64,000 nucleotides of DNA from CAG-177 sp003514385. GTDB lineage: Bacteria; Bacillota; Clostridia; Oscillospirales; Acutalibacteraceae. Made by a program: the position numbers and the translations under genes. The DNA lies in contig JBPPLN010000001.1 of NCBI GenBank assembly GCA_051920445.1, positions 1,240,001 through 1,304,000 of the forward strand, read 5' to 3'. Under the pieces are notes generated by a model. The model saw only the letters and a list, made by a program, of their open reading frames with translations, had not been told where the DNA came from and made no database searches. Numbering within the stretch: the first letter of the stretch is position 1; every line of letters starts with the position of its first letter. Of this stretch, positions 17,745-26,494 are shown piece after piece.

Positions 17745-19778
17745 TTATATGTCCAGGTTCTGGACGTATTTTGCATTGGTTTCGATGAACTCGCGGCGCG
17801 GCTCGACCTTGTCGCCCATAAGAATGGAGAAGGTCTCGTCCGCGAGCATCGCGTCTTCGATATTGACGCGCAGCATCGTGCGGAAGTCGGGATCCATTGT
17901 CGTCTCCCAGAGCTGCTCGGCATCCATCTCGCCGAGACCTTTGTATCTCTGGATATCGCAGCTGCCCGAGCCGCCGAACTCCGCCATGAACTGGTCGCGC
18001 TCCTCGTCGGAGAAAGCGTATTTTATCTTCTTACCCTTGCTGACTTTGAACAGCGGGGGCTGAGCGAGATAGACGTGACCCTGCTCGATAAGCGGGCGCA
18101 TATAACGGAAGAAGAAGGTCAAAAGCAGCGTTCTGATATGCGCGCCGTCGACATCGGCATCCGCCATGATAACTATCTTGTTGTAGCGAAGCTTTGTTAT
18201 ATCAAACTCGTCGCCGATTCCGGTGCCGAGGGCGATGACAATAGGCATGAGCTTCTCGTTGCCGATAACTCTGTCGAGTCTCGCCTTTTCGACGTTGAGC
18301 ATCTTGCCCCAAAGGGGAAGAATCGCTTGGAAGCGTCTGTCGCGTCCCTCTTTTGCGGAGCCGCCTGCGGAATCTCCCTCGACGATGTAGAGCTCTGTGC
18401 GCTCTGCGTCGCGCTCGGTACAGTCGGCAAGCTTGCCGGGCAGGGAGTTTGAATCGAGAACGGACTTGCGGCGAGCCAGTTCGCGCGCCTTTCTCGCAGC
18501 CTCTCTCGCGCGCGAAGCGTCGAGAGCCTTCGAGAATATCGCCTTTGCGACTGCGGGATTCTCTTCAAAATAGGTCATCAGCTTCTCATAGACCGTTGTC
18601 GAGACGAGCTGGGTTATGTCGGTGTTGCCGAGCTTGCCCTTTGTCTGTCCCTCGAACTGCGCCTCGGTGAGTTTGACGCTGATGACGGCAGTCAGTCCCT
18701 CGCGGACATCGTCACCCGAGAGCTTCTTGTCGCCGTCTTTGAGAATGGAATATTTGCGTCCGTAGTCGTTGAAAACGCGGGTCAGAGCGGTCTTGAAGCC
18801 GGTCTCGTGAGTACCGCCGTCAACGGTGTGGACGTTGTTTGCAAATGAGAGCATTGTCTCGTTGTAGCTGTCTGTATACTGCATGGCGATCTCCGCGCTT
18901 CTGTCGCCGTGCATGGCGGAGAAGTGGATCGGCTTTTCATGCAGGGGAGTCTGACCGCGGCTTGTGGTCAGATAATCGACGAAGCTCGAAAGTCCGCCTT
19001 CGTAGCAATAAGTGCGCTCGATGATATTATCGGGGTCGCGCCTGTCCGCAAGGGTTATGCACAGTCCCGCATTGAGAAACGCGGACTCGCGCAGGTGCCT
19101 TTCGAGGGTCTCGAAATCATAGACCGTGGTCTCGCGGAAAATCTCGGGATCGGGCTTGAAGCGTATAGTCGTGCCGGTCGCCGAAGATGTGCCTATCTCC
19201 TTGAGGTCATAGTCGGGATGACCGCCGTTCGAGAAGCGCTGCTGATAGACATGGCCGTTCTGCGCGACCTCGACCTCGAGCCACTCGGACAGGGCGTTGA
19301 CGACGGACGAACCGACGCCGTGCAGACCGCCGGAGACTTTGTAGCCGTTGCCGCCGAACTTACCGCCGGCGTGCAGGACGGTCAGGACGACCGTCACGGT
19401 GGAGATGCCCATCTTTTCGTTTATGCCCACGGGGATACCACGTCCGTTATCCTTGACGCTGATAACATCACCCGGGAGTATCTCAACATCGATATTCGTG
19501 CAGAAGCCCGCGAGAGCTTCGTCTATGGAGTTGTCGACTATCTCATACACAAGGTGGTGCAGACCGCGCGGACCCGTCGAGCCGATGTACATACCGGGAC
19601 GCTTGCGGACCGCCTCAAGTCCCTCAAGGACCTGAATCTGGCTCGCGTCGTATTCCTCGGTGACCTTGGTGTTCATATCCTTGTCAAGCTCAATGTCTTC
19701 GTCGAGCACGAGCTCGTCCTGATTCTCGGCGTTCTCTTCAATGATCTCGTTGTTCTCATTGTTATCCAAAGCTTTCAT
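17745..19778 (-). CDS. gyrB: DNA gyrase subunit B
   Basis: Up to 677 residues. The GHKL ATPase has EIVDNSIDEALAG and DNGRGIPV with GGLHGVGSSVVNAL. The Toprim domain has VEGDSAGGSAK and DADVDGAHIRTLLLTFFFRYM, and the C-terminus has GEMDAEQLWETTMDP. A highly acidic, poorly conserved extension of about 45 residues precedes ASQIQVLEGLEAVRKRPGMY. AGGAGG directly touches ATG 19778, which is too close. The in-frame TTG at 19769 sits at better spacing, and ATG 19676 would remove most of the extension. The enzyme supercoils DNA with GyrA using ATP. Confidence 0.95.
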   Translation of the reverse strand: MKALDNNENNEIIEENAENQDELVLDEDIELDKDMNTKVTEEYDASQIQVLEGLEAVRKRPGMYIGSTGPRGLHHLVYEIVDNSIDEALAGFCTNIDVEILPGDVISVKDNGRGIPVGINEKMGISTVTVVLTVLHAGGKFGGNGYKVSGGLHGVGSSVVNALSEWLEVEVAQNGHVYQQRFSNGGHPDYDLKEIGTSSATGTTIRFKPDPEIFRETTVYDFETLERHLRESAFLNAGLCITLADRRDPDNIIERTYCYEGGLSSFVDYLTTSRGQTPLHEKPIHFSAMHGDRSAEIAMQYTDSYNETMLSFANNVHTVDGGTHETGFKTALTRVFNDYGRKYSILKDGDKKLSGDDVREGLTAVISVKLTEAQFEGQTKGKLGNTDITQLVSTTVYEKLMTYFEENPAVAKAIFSKALDASRAREAARKARELARRKSVLDSNSLPGKLADCTERDAERTELYIVEGDSAGGSAKEGRDRRFQAILPLWGKMLNVEKARLDRVIGNEKLMPIVIALGTGIGDEFDITKLRYNKIVIMADADVDGAHIRTLLLTFFFRYMRPLIEQGHVYLAQPPLFKVSKGKKIKYAFSDEERDQFMAEFGGSGSCDIQRYKGLGEMDAEQLWETTMDPDFRTMLRVNIEDAMLADETFSILMGDKVEPRREFIETNAKYVQNLDI

Positions 19779-19806
19779 CCTCCTTCTCCAAAGCTATAAA
19801 AACGAA

Positions 19807-20682
19807 TTACTGATTCGTCAGGGTGGAGAACATGTTCTTTTTCTTCTTTTTCTTTTTGGGCTTGTACTTCGGCGGATTTTCGAGCCTCATTCTCGCGCTC
19901 TTGGACTTCGCGAGATACTTGTTGACCTGGACAACGGGAGAGATCATGTCCGCGCTCATGTAGTCGACGCAGTTTGCGAGCAGATCCTGATCGTTGTTGA
20001 GCTCGCCGAGGACGGTGACGGCTATGATGCTCTGAATCTCGTTCGTGCCGTCGTCATAAATCTCGTTGAGGAGATTGAAGAGCTTTCTCATCTTCTGCGG
20101 GTCGTTCTCTTTTATGACCTTGATAACCACGGGAGCGGCGTGGTTCTTGAAGAAATCCTCGGGCAGGAACTCGCCGTAGGTCTCAATATTCTTTCTGTAT
20201 TCGTCGCGCAGCTCGGGATAGATAACGCTCAGGCGGTTTGCGAATGTGTTCGCGTCATAGCACGCCTCGCCGCTCTTTGCCGCAGCTTTCGATACGGGGG
20301 TGGGGAGCTTCACTTTCTTTTTATCGACTGTGCCGTTCTTGCCGAAGCTTTCTTCGATAAGCTCGGCATACTCGTCCGAGATAAACTTGATGTCCTTGTC
20401 GTCGGCGGTCTCAACGTCGAGCAGAGAGTGAGCGATCTTCGCGAAATCCGTCTCGTTCGCACCCTCTTTCTGCGCCCAGAGCAGGGCTATCTTGTTGTCG
20501 TAGTGCTCGATACGCAGAGCCTTGTTGTCGCCGGAAAAATCCATAACGGCGCGTCCGCTCGTGACGGAGACGGGGATACCGTCGGAGATATCTGCGGGAG
20601 TGGTGATTCTGAAGCCGCACTTCGTGAGGGTCGGCTCGAGGTTCTTGTAGATGTCGTTCATCGCTATACGGATATCGATCAT
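19807..20682 (-). CDS. Conserved protein of unknown function with Lys-rich tail
   Basis: 291 residues, with no signal peptide or membrane segment. The N-terminal about 90 residues look like an alpha/beta domain. The C-terminal about 130 residues form a helical repeat-like region (LRDEYRKNIETYGEFL, KLFNLLNEIYDDGTN). The tail is a strongly basic KPKKKKKKKN run before MFSTLTNQ. It ends 28 bp before gyrB in the same direction and is probably co-transcribed with gyrBA, in the place where recF or a small S4-like gene often sits. I do not recognise the family. A nucleic-acid role is possible from the basic tail and the context. Confidence 0.6.
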   Translation of the reverse strand: MIDIRIAMNDIYKNLEPTLTKCGFRITTPADISDGIPVSVTSGRAVMDFSGDNKALRIEHYDNKIALLWAQKEGANETDFAKIAHSLLDVETADDKDIKFISDEYAELIEESFGKNGTVDKKKVKLPTPVSKAAAKSGEACYDANTFANRLSVIYPELRDEYRKNIETYGEFLPEDFFKNHAAPVVIKVIKENDPQKMRKLFNLLNEIYDDGTNEIQSIIAVTVLGELNNDQDLLANCVDYMSADMISPVVQVNKYLAKSKSARMRLENPPKYKPKKKKKKKNMFSTLTNQ

Positions 20683-20810
20683 AACTGTTCTCCTTAAAAA
20701 ATACTCTGCACAGAGTATATATTATATATACTAATATAATATATCATAATGTCGGCGCGTTTGCAATGCTCTAACAGAAAAATACTGCGCCCGTTTTCAA
20801 ATAAAACGGG

Positions 20811-20840
20811 TTGACGAAAGGCGTATAACTGTGGTATTAT
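20811..20840 (+). promoter_or_regulatory. Promoter of the DUF1934-argS operon
   Basis: TTGACG (20811-20816), an 18-nt spacer and TATTAT (20835-20840). A perfect dyad CCCGTTTT-N5-AAAACGGG (20790-20810) abuts the -35 box and could be an operator. The AT-rich run at 20718-20750 probably holds the divergent promoter for the gyr-side genes. Confidence 0.7.
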
Positions 20841-20901
20841 AAAAAATCAAAAGAACGAGGTTTTTCATAGCCTCAGAGCAAGAAAGAAAAGGACTTTTCC
20901 G

Positions 20902-21321
20902 ATGGAAAAAAAGGTGTTTATAAACATTGAGGACAGCCACTCCGGGCATGACGACAGCTACTCGTCGCAGACGAGCACGCAGGGCGTTCTGCGCCTGCTC
21001 GAAAACGGCTACGAGCTCTCATATGAAGAGCCTGCCGCCGAGATGGAGGGCTGCGTGACCACCCTGCTCATCGAGGACGGCGGACTCGTCACAATGACGA
21101 GAAACGGTGCATATACTACACAGATGGTCATGGAGCGCGGCAGGCGCCACGTCTGCCATTATGCGACCCCCTTCGGCGATATGCTTCTCGGCATATTCGC
21201 CAAGAAAGTCGAGTCGTCCGTGACGGAGGATGGCGGAGAGCTGCTGCTCAACTACACTATCGATGTCAACGCGGATCTTGCCGCGTCGAACGAGCTGAAG
21301 ATAACGGTCAGCGGACAGTAA
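20902..21321 (+). CDS. DUF1934 beta-barrel protein (YwiB-like)
   Basis: 139 residues with the DUF1934 layout: an N-terminal strand KKVFINIEDSH, a YELSYEE strand, GAYTTQMVMERGRRHVCHYATPFGDMLLGIFAKKV and a final ELLLNYTIDVNADLA strand. Members are calycin-like eight-stranded barrels of unknown biochemical role. They commonly sit just before argS in Firmicutes, as here (54 bp gap). GAAAGAAAAGGA precedes the start. No signal peptide, so cytoplasmic. Confidence 0.8.
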   Translation: MEKKVFINIEDSHSGHDDSYSSQTSTQGVLRLLENGYELSYEEPAAEMEGCVTTLLIEDGGLVTMTRNGAYTTQMVMERGRRHVCHYATPFGDMLLGIFAKKVESSVTEDGGELLLNYTIDVNADLAASNELKITVSGQ

Positions 21322-21375
21322 AAATGACGGTTTGCCCGCAGAAACTGCGGTTACACGAAAGGATGGATAAATTTT

Positions 21376-23121
21376 ATGTCAGTGCTTGTAAAACAGGTCG
21401 AGGATAAGCTCTGCGAGCTTGTCAGGGACGCCGCGAAAAAGGCGATGGCGGCAGGTGAACTGCCCGAAGCCGAGCTCACGGATTTCAAGGTCGAAATCCC
21501 GGCGGACAGAAAAAACGGCGACTACTCCACAAACGCCGCCATGGCGTGGGCGAGAGCTTTCAGACGCGCGCCCGCTATGATAGCCGCGGCTATAACAAAG
21601 AACATTGACCTCGAGGGCACCGCATTCTCATCCTGCGAGGCGGCAGGTCCCGGATTCATAAACTTCCGTCTCGCCGACCGCTTCTATTCGGAGATTCTTA
21701 TGGATATCCGCAAGAAGGGCAGCGACTACGGCCGCTCCGACTTCGGCAAGGGCGAAAAGGTAAATATCGAATTCGTCTCCGCCAATCCGACAGGACCGAT
21801 GCACATGGGCAACGCCCGCGGCGGCGCCCTGGGCGACTGCCTCGCGGCGGTCATGGACTTTGCAGGCTACAATGTCAGCCGCGAATTCTATATCAACGAC
21901 GCCGGCAATCAGATCGATAAATTCGCCCTCTCGCTCGATATCCGCTATCAGCAGATATACAAAGGCGCCGACGCGCCCGAGCTGCCCGAGGACAGCTACC
22001 ACGGCGAGGACATAGCCGTGCGCGCCAGGGAATTTGCCGATGTCTACGGCGACAAATATATCTCCGAGAGCGAGGAAGTCCGCCGCAAGGCGCTCGTCGA
22101 TTTCGCGCTGCCGAAGAACATCGACTCGATGCACGAGATACTTTCAAAATACAGGATAGAATACGACACATGGTTCAAGGAGAGCACCCTGCACAACGGC
22201 ACGGAGCTCCGCGATACAATAGAACTGCTCAAAGAAAAGGGACTCACCTACGAGCTTGACGGTGCGCTGTGGTACAAGAACATCGAGGTTCAGACAAAGC
22301 GCCTGCTCGCCCATGGCAAGACGCAGGAGGAGATCGACAAGCTCGGCCTCAAGGACGATGTGCTCATCCGCCAGAACGGCAACCCGACCTATTTCGCGGC
22401 GGATATCGCATATCACCGCAACAAGCTCGCCGTCAGAAAGTTTGACAGGGCGATAGATGTCTGGGGCGCAGACCACCACGGTCATGTCGCCAGAATGAAG
22501 GGCGCGCTCGACGCGATAGGTCTTGACGGCGACAAGCTCGACATAATCCTCATGCAGCTCGTGCGCCTGACGAGAAACGGCGAAGTCGTGCGCATGTCCA
22601 AGCGCACCGGCAAGGCGATAACCCTTGTCGACCTGCTCGAAGAGATACCGATAGACGCGGTGCGTTTCTTCTTCAATCTCCGCGAACCCGCAACACAGAT
22701 GGAGTTCGACCTCGATCTCGCCGTCGCCGAGAATTCGCAGAACCCGGTTTACTATTGCCAGTACGCCCACGCGAGAATTTGCAGCATCCTGAGAAAGCTC
22801 GGGGAGCAGGGCTGTGACATCCCCGAGTGCACGCCAGAGCAGCTCGACCTGCTCACCGCACCCGAAGAGCGTGAGATAATCAGGCACTTAGCGTCGCTCA
22901 CCGACGAGATTGCCCTCTCCGCCAAAAACTATGATCCCGCGCGCATCACGCGCTACTGCATCGACCTCGCGACCCTCTTCCACAAGTTCTACAACGCCTG
23001 CCGCGTCAACTGCGACGACAAGAACTTGAGTGCGGCGAGAATATATCTGTGCCTGTGCGTCAAGGAAGTTCTCAAGAACATCCTGACCCTGCTCAAGATA
23101 AGCGTACCGGAGAGAATGTAA
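21376..23121 (+). CDS. argS: Arginyl-tRNA synthetase
   Basis: 581 residues, class I. The N-terminal Add1-like domain is followed by NPTGPMHMGNARGGALGD, the HIGH-type motif (HMGN). The catalytic fold continues with DVWGADHHGHV, and the KMSKS-type loop is RMSKRTGKAITL. The C-terminal DALR anticodon-binding domain (NPVYYCQYAHARICSI...) is complete and ends VPERM. It attaches arginine to tRNA(Arg). It has GAAAGGATGG before the ATG and is co-transcribed with the DUF1934 gene. Confidence 0.95.
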   Translation: MSVLVKQVEDKLCELVRDAAKKAMAAGELPEAELTDFKVEIPADRKNGDYSTNAAMAWARAFRRAPAMIAAAITKNIDLEGTAFSSCEAAGPGFINFRLADRFYSEILMDIRKKGSDYGRSDFGKGEKVNIEFVSANPTGPMHMGNARGGALGDCLAAVMDFAGYNVSREFYINDAGNQIDKFALSLDIRYQQIYKGADAPELPEDSYHGEDIAVRAREFADVYGDKYISESEEVRRKALVDFALPKNIDSMHEILSKYRIEYDTWFKESTLHNGTELRDTIELLKEKGLTYELDGALWYKNIEVQTKRLLAHGKTQEEIDKLGLKDDVLIRQNGNPTYFAADIAYHRNKLAVRKFDRAIDVWGADHHGHVARMKGALDAIGLDGDKLDIILMQLVRLTRNGEVVRMSKRTGKAITLVDLLEEIPIDAVRFFFNLREPATQMEFDLDLAVAENSQNPVYYCQYAHARICSILRKLGEQGCDIPECTPEQLDLLTAPEEREIIRHLASLTDEIALSAKNYDPARITRYCIDLATLFHKFYNACRVNCDDKNLSAARIYLCLCVKEVLKNILTLLKISVPERM

Positions 23122-23143
23122 AAAAACAGAATTATAAAAAATC

Positions 23144-23174
23144 ATTCCGCAGGGGCCCGACGTTCCTGCGGAAT
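23144..23174 (+). terminator. Hairpin after argS, probable terminator
   Basis: ATTCCGCAGG / CCTGCGGAAT is a perfect 10-bp stem 22 bp after the argS stop. The flank is A/T-rich but lacks a good T-run, so termination is likely rather than certain. Confidence 0.55.
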
Positions 23175-23655
23175 ATTAAAATGCGGAGTTTTTCCTGCAT
23201 ACAAGCGGCAGAAGGTTGTAATCGAGCAGAGTGTTTCAGCAAAATAAAAGTTTGCTCGCCCACCGTCGGTGATGACATGGCTTTCCATGGCCGCGCCGCA
23301 GTGTTTGAAAACTCCTTTAGATAGGCGGACAGCCGCAATGGCTGTCCCTACGAAGTGCGCGTCAATAAATTTGTGCAAACTTCGCAGGCAGATAATATCC
23401 GCCCATATCGCATACTTTTTCGTTATTCACTTTTACTTATTACCTTGAGCGTTAGCAAACAAACCCTTCAGTCGCTTCGCGACAGCTCCCCTACAGGGGA
23501 GCCTAAATAAAATCCACTTTCAAAGTTGGCTGTGATGCGCCTTTTATGCCGCTCGCGCGGCATCGGTGCGTCGGGGTCGCCGCACCCTACAAGTTGCGTA
23601 TTACCGCATACGTTTTCGAAGCGAAACTGACCCACAACTACCCCCGGAGGTTATC
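23175..23655. repeat. 480-bp intergenic stretch holding dispersed repeat units
   Basis: No credible gene. At 23323-23405 lies GGCGGACAGCCGCAATGGC followed by TGTCCCTACGAAGTGCGC, then TTGTGCAAACTTCGC and a GATAATATCCGCCC end. The same unit recurs at 25391-25472 and, inverted, at 32847-32928. At 23460-23505 is a second repeat type (CCTTCAGTCGCTTCGCGACAG, then CTCCCCTACAGGGGAG). At 23540-23590 are two hairpins (TGCCGCTCGCGCGGCA; GGTGCGTC...GCCGCACC). These resemble the palindromic intergenic repeats common in gut Clostridia. Confidence 0.65.
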
Positions 23656-24840
23656 ATGACAAAGCTTCTGATAAAACTCTTTATCAAGGACAGCGAAAAA
23701 ACCGACGACCCTGCCGTGCGCTCGCGCTACGGAACACTCAGCGGCATCGTCGGCATACTGTGCAACATTCTGCTGACCGCCGCAAAGTTCATTGTCGGCT
23801 CGGCGACTGGCAGTATCGCCATAACCGCGGACGCCGCGAACAACCTCTCGGACGCTGGCTCGTCCGCCGTCACGCTCGTCAGCTTCCGTCTGGCAAATAA
23901 ACCCGCCGACGATGAGCACCCGTTCGGTCACGGCAGAATAGAATATGTCTGCGCGCTGATAGTCTCGTTTATCATACTGCTCATGGGCGGCGAGCTGATC
24001 CGCTCGTCGGTAGACAAAATTCTCCACCCGGAGCCGCTCCAGTTCAGCATGACTGCACTCATAGTGCTCATCGCCTCGATCGGAGTCAAAATATGGATGG
24101 CGGTCTTCAACAGAAATATCGGCAAAAGGATAAACTCGACCGCCGTCGGAGCGGTCGTTATGGACAGCGTCAGCGACACCGCGGCGACGACTGTATCTAT
24201 GATAGCCCTTATTCTCTCGAAATTTACCTCTGTGCCGCTTGACGGATACATGGGAATAGTAGTAGCCCTGTTTATCATTGCGACCGGAATAGGCATATTC
24301 AAGGACACGATGAACGAACTGCTCGGCGCGCCCGCTTCGCCGGAGACGGTACAGGAGATTGAGAGCGACATTCTCTCATACGAGGGTGTTATCGGCGTCC
24401 ACGACCTCATGGTTCATGACTACGGACCGGGCAGGATGTTCGCCTCCGCCCATGTCGAAGTGCCGTCCGACTGCGATATAATGGCGTGCCACGACACCAT
24501 AGATCGCATCGAGCGCGACATAAAAAAGAAATTCGCCATCAATATTGTCCTGCATATGGATCCGATAGTCGTTGATGACGAGCATATAAACGCCCTGCGC
24601 GAAAAGGTCGGCGAGCTGATAAAGGAAGTTGACCCGAGATTCACGATGCACGACTTCAGAATGGTGGAAGGTCCTACGCACACCAACCTCATTTTCGACC
24701 TCGTCGTGCCGCACAAATATCCGTTCACGAAAGGGCAGATAAAAGAGCTGATAAGCGACAAAATATCGACCGAGATCGGCGAGAACTACTACGCCGTTAT
24801 GACTGTAGAAAACAGCTTCGTCGAAGACGAGAGAAAGTGA
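23656..24840 (+). CDS. Cation diffusion facilitator (CDF) metal exporter
   Basis: 394 residues from ATG 23656 (CGGAGG 6 nt upstream). Six transmembrane helices are expected. The metal site is in ADAANNLSDAGSSAV on helix 2, and the HPFGHGRIEY motif follows after helix 2, both diagnostic of CDF proteins. The C-terminal cytoplasmic domain (SYEGVIGVHDLMVHDYGPGR...) is the ferredoxin-like dimerising sensor domain. It is followed by a further about 75-residue segment (MHDFRMVEGPTHTNLIFDL) that looks like a second such domain. Exports Zn, Fe, Mn or similar divalent ions by proton antiport. The ion cannot be fixed from sequence. Followed 10 bp later by a NUDIX gene. Confidence 0.9.
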   Translation: MTKLLIKLFIKDSEKTDDPAVRSRYGTLSGIVGILCNILLTAAKFIVGSATGSIAITADAANNLSDAGSSAVTLVSFRLANKPADDEHPFGHGRIEYVCALIVSFIILLMGGELIRSSVDKILHPEPLQFSMTALIVLIASIGVKIWMAVFNRNIGKRINSTAVGAVVMDSVSDTAATTVSMIALILSKFTSVPLDGYMGIVVALFIIATGIGIFKDTMNELLGAPASPETVQEIESDILSYEGVIGVHDLMVHDYGPGRMFASAHVEVPSDCDIMACHDTIDRIERDIKKKFAINIVLHMDPIVVDDEHINALREKVGELIKEVDPRFTMHDFRMVEGPTHTNLIFDLVVPHKYPFTKGQIKELISDKISTEIGENYYAVMTVENSFVEDERK

Positions 24841-24850
24841 GGGCAACATA

Positions 24851-25303
24851 ATGGGAAACATTGAAAAGACTGAGCTTACCGTGATGTGCATGATATGCGA
24901 CGGCACGAAGATACTCGTGCAGGACAGAGTGAACAAGGACTGGCCGGGCGTAACCTTCCCCGGCGGTCATGTTGAGCCGGGTGAGGCGTTCACCGACGCC
25001 GTGCGCCGCGAGGTCAAAGAGGAGACTGGACTTGATATCTCCCGCCCGACGGTATGCGGAATCAACGATTTTGTCCGCGACGACGGCACGCGGTACATAG
25101 TGCTGTTTTTCCGCGCCGACCGCTTCAGCGGCGAGCTCAAAGACTCCGACGAAGGCAGAGTATTCTGGATCGAGCGCGACGAGCTGACGCAGTATAAGCT
25201 CTCACAGGACTTCATCGACATGGTTCATGTCATGGAAAACCCGTCGCTGACCGAATTTTTCTATGAACGTGACGGCGAAAGCTGGAAGAAGAGAATAATA
25301 TAA
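24851..25303 (+). CDS. NUDIX hydrolase, 8-oxo-dGTP diphosphatase-like
   Basis: 150 residues. The NUDIX box is complete: GGHVEPGEAFTDAVRREVKE followed by ETGLD, with the catalytic Glu residues in REVKEE. The N-terminal strand ELTVMCMICDGTKILVQDR and a later VFWIERDEL are typical of the MutT/YtkD-like branch. It probably removes a damaged or excess nucleotide. The substrate is inferred. It is 10 bp after the CDF gene and should be co-transcribed, though a functional link is not obvious. Confidence 0.85.
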   Translation: MGNIEKTELTVMCMICDGTKILVQDRVNKDWPGVTFPGGHVEPGEAFTDAVRREVKEETGLDISRPTVCGINDFVRDDGTRYIVLFFRADRFSGELKDSDEGRVFWIERDELTQYKLSQDFIDMVHVMENPSLTEFFYERDGESWKKRII

Positions 25304-25330
25304 GTCCGTGTTAAACACGGTATTCAAAGC

Positions 25331-25369
25331 AAAAAATCCTGCCTGCGTTTTTTCCGTGGGCAGGATTTT
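25331..25369. terminator. Intrinsic terminator after the NUDIX gene
   Basis: AAAATCCTGCC / GGCAGGATTTT with a TGCGTTTTTTCCGTG loop region. A-run on the left and T-run on the right allow it to work on both strands. Confidence 0.8.
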
Positions 25370-25390
25370 GCTTATAAATGTTGGCTATGC

Positions 25391-25472
25391 CGCGGACAAC
25401 CGCAAGAGCTGTCCCTGCAAAGCACGCATCAATAGAATTGTTCAAAATTCGCCGGGCAAATGATATCCGCCA
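25391..25472. repeat. Dispersed intergenic repeat, copy 2
   Basis: CGCGGACAACCGCAAGAGC then TGTCCCTGCAAAGCACGC, then TTGTTCAAAATTCGCCGGGC and ATATCCGCC. It is a diverged copy of the unit at 23323-23405, in the same orientation. Confidence 0.6.
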
Positions 25473-25551
25473 CGCGTGATTGTGTTGATTTGCAATATTG
25501 CATGCTTGCCGATTGATGATATATGCAATAACGCAACCCCTATCTATCAAA

Positions 25552-25575
25552 AAAGGAGCGCATATGCGCTCCTTT
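25552..25575 (-). terminator. Palindromic terminator after galU
   Basis: A perfect 24-bp palindrome, AAAGGAGCGCAT / ATGCGCTCCTTT, 18 bp past the galU stop, with T-rich flank on the minus strand. Confidence 0.75.
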
Positions 25576-25593
25576 ACTTGGTTGTGCCGTTGT

Positions 25594-26475
25594 TTAGTCG
25601 AGGGTCTTGACGAGCTCTTTGAGATAAGCCTTGAAGCTCTCGCCGATTTCGGGATGCTTGAGGGCAACTTCGCAGTTTGCCTTCATGATGCCGAGCTTGT
25701 TGCCCATGTCGTAACGGATTCCGTCGAAGTCATAAGCAACGAGATCGCCTCTTGCGCCGAGCTCGCTCATGACATCGGTCAAATAAAGCTCCTCGCCGGG
25801 CTTAACAGTAGTCAGTCCCTTTTCGAGCATACCGAACACCTCGGGCGGGAGAACGACTCTGCCGAGGATAGCATAGTTCGACATGACCTGCTCGGGAGTG
25901 GGCTTCTCGATGATCTTGTGGCAGCTCATTGCGCGTCCCTCAAGAGGAGTGACGTCGAGCGAGCAGTACATCGAAATAAGCTCATCGGGAACTTCCTTGA
26001 CGCCGACAACGCCCTTGCCGTACTTCTCATATGCTCTGCACAGCTGAGCGGTTACCGGATCGTCGCTGACGGTGACATCGTCGCCGTAGAGAACAGCAAA
26101 CGGCTCATCGCCGACGAAGCTCTTGCCGCAGAGGATAGCATGGCCGAGGCCCTTGGTCTCCTTCTGGCGGATGAAATATATGTTTGCAAGGTTTGCAACT
26201 GCCTTGACCTCTTCGTAAATCTTCTCCTTGTTCTTCTTGCCGGCAAGATTTGCCTCAAGCTCGAAAGAATGGTCGAAGTGATCCTCGATAACGCCCTTGC
26301 CTCGGTTGGTTATGATGAGTATATCCTCGATGCCCGCCGCAACAGCCTCTTCAACAAGATACTGGATAGCCGGCTTGTCGACTATGTTGAGCATCTCCTT
26401 CGGAACTGCCTTGGACGCGGGGAGAACTCTTGTGCCGAGACCTGCCGCAGGAATAATAGCCTTTTTGACTTTCAT
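25594..26475 (-). CDS. galU: UTP--glucose-1-phosphate uridylyltransferase
   Basis: 293 residues. The nucleotidyltransferase signature is AAGLGTRVLPASKAVPKEML at the N-terminus, followed by DKPAIQYLVEEAVAAGI. FAVLYGDDVT holds the metal-binding Asp, and a later EKPTPEQVMSNYAILGRVVL is typical of bacterial GalU. It makes UDP-glucose for cell-wall glycopolymers, glycolipids and exopolysaccharide, fitting the epimerase and priming transferase elsewhere in the window. Monocistronic: AAAGAAAGG precedes the start and a palindromic terminator follows. Confidence 0.94.
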   Translation of the reverse strand: MKVKKAIIPAAGLGTRVLPASKAVPKEMLNIVDKPAIQYLVEEAVAAGIEDILIITNRGKGVIEDHFDHSFELEANLAGKKNKEKIYEEVKAVANLANIYFIRQKETKGLGHAILCGKSFVGDEPFAVLYGDDVTVSDDPVTAQLCRAYEKYGKGVVGVKEVPDELISMYCSLDVTPLEGRAMSCHKIIEKPTPEQVMSNYAILGRVVLPPEVFGMLEKGLTTVKPGEELYLTDVMSELGARGDLVAYDFDGIRYDMGNKLGIMKANCEVALKHPEIGESFKAYLKELVKTLD

Positions 26476-26494
26476 TTTGCACCAAACCTTTCTT

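Noticed and set aside
23049..23324. Frame running past the argS stop
   Set aside because: It is a shadow of argS and then of repeat sequence, without a start site or family pattern.
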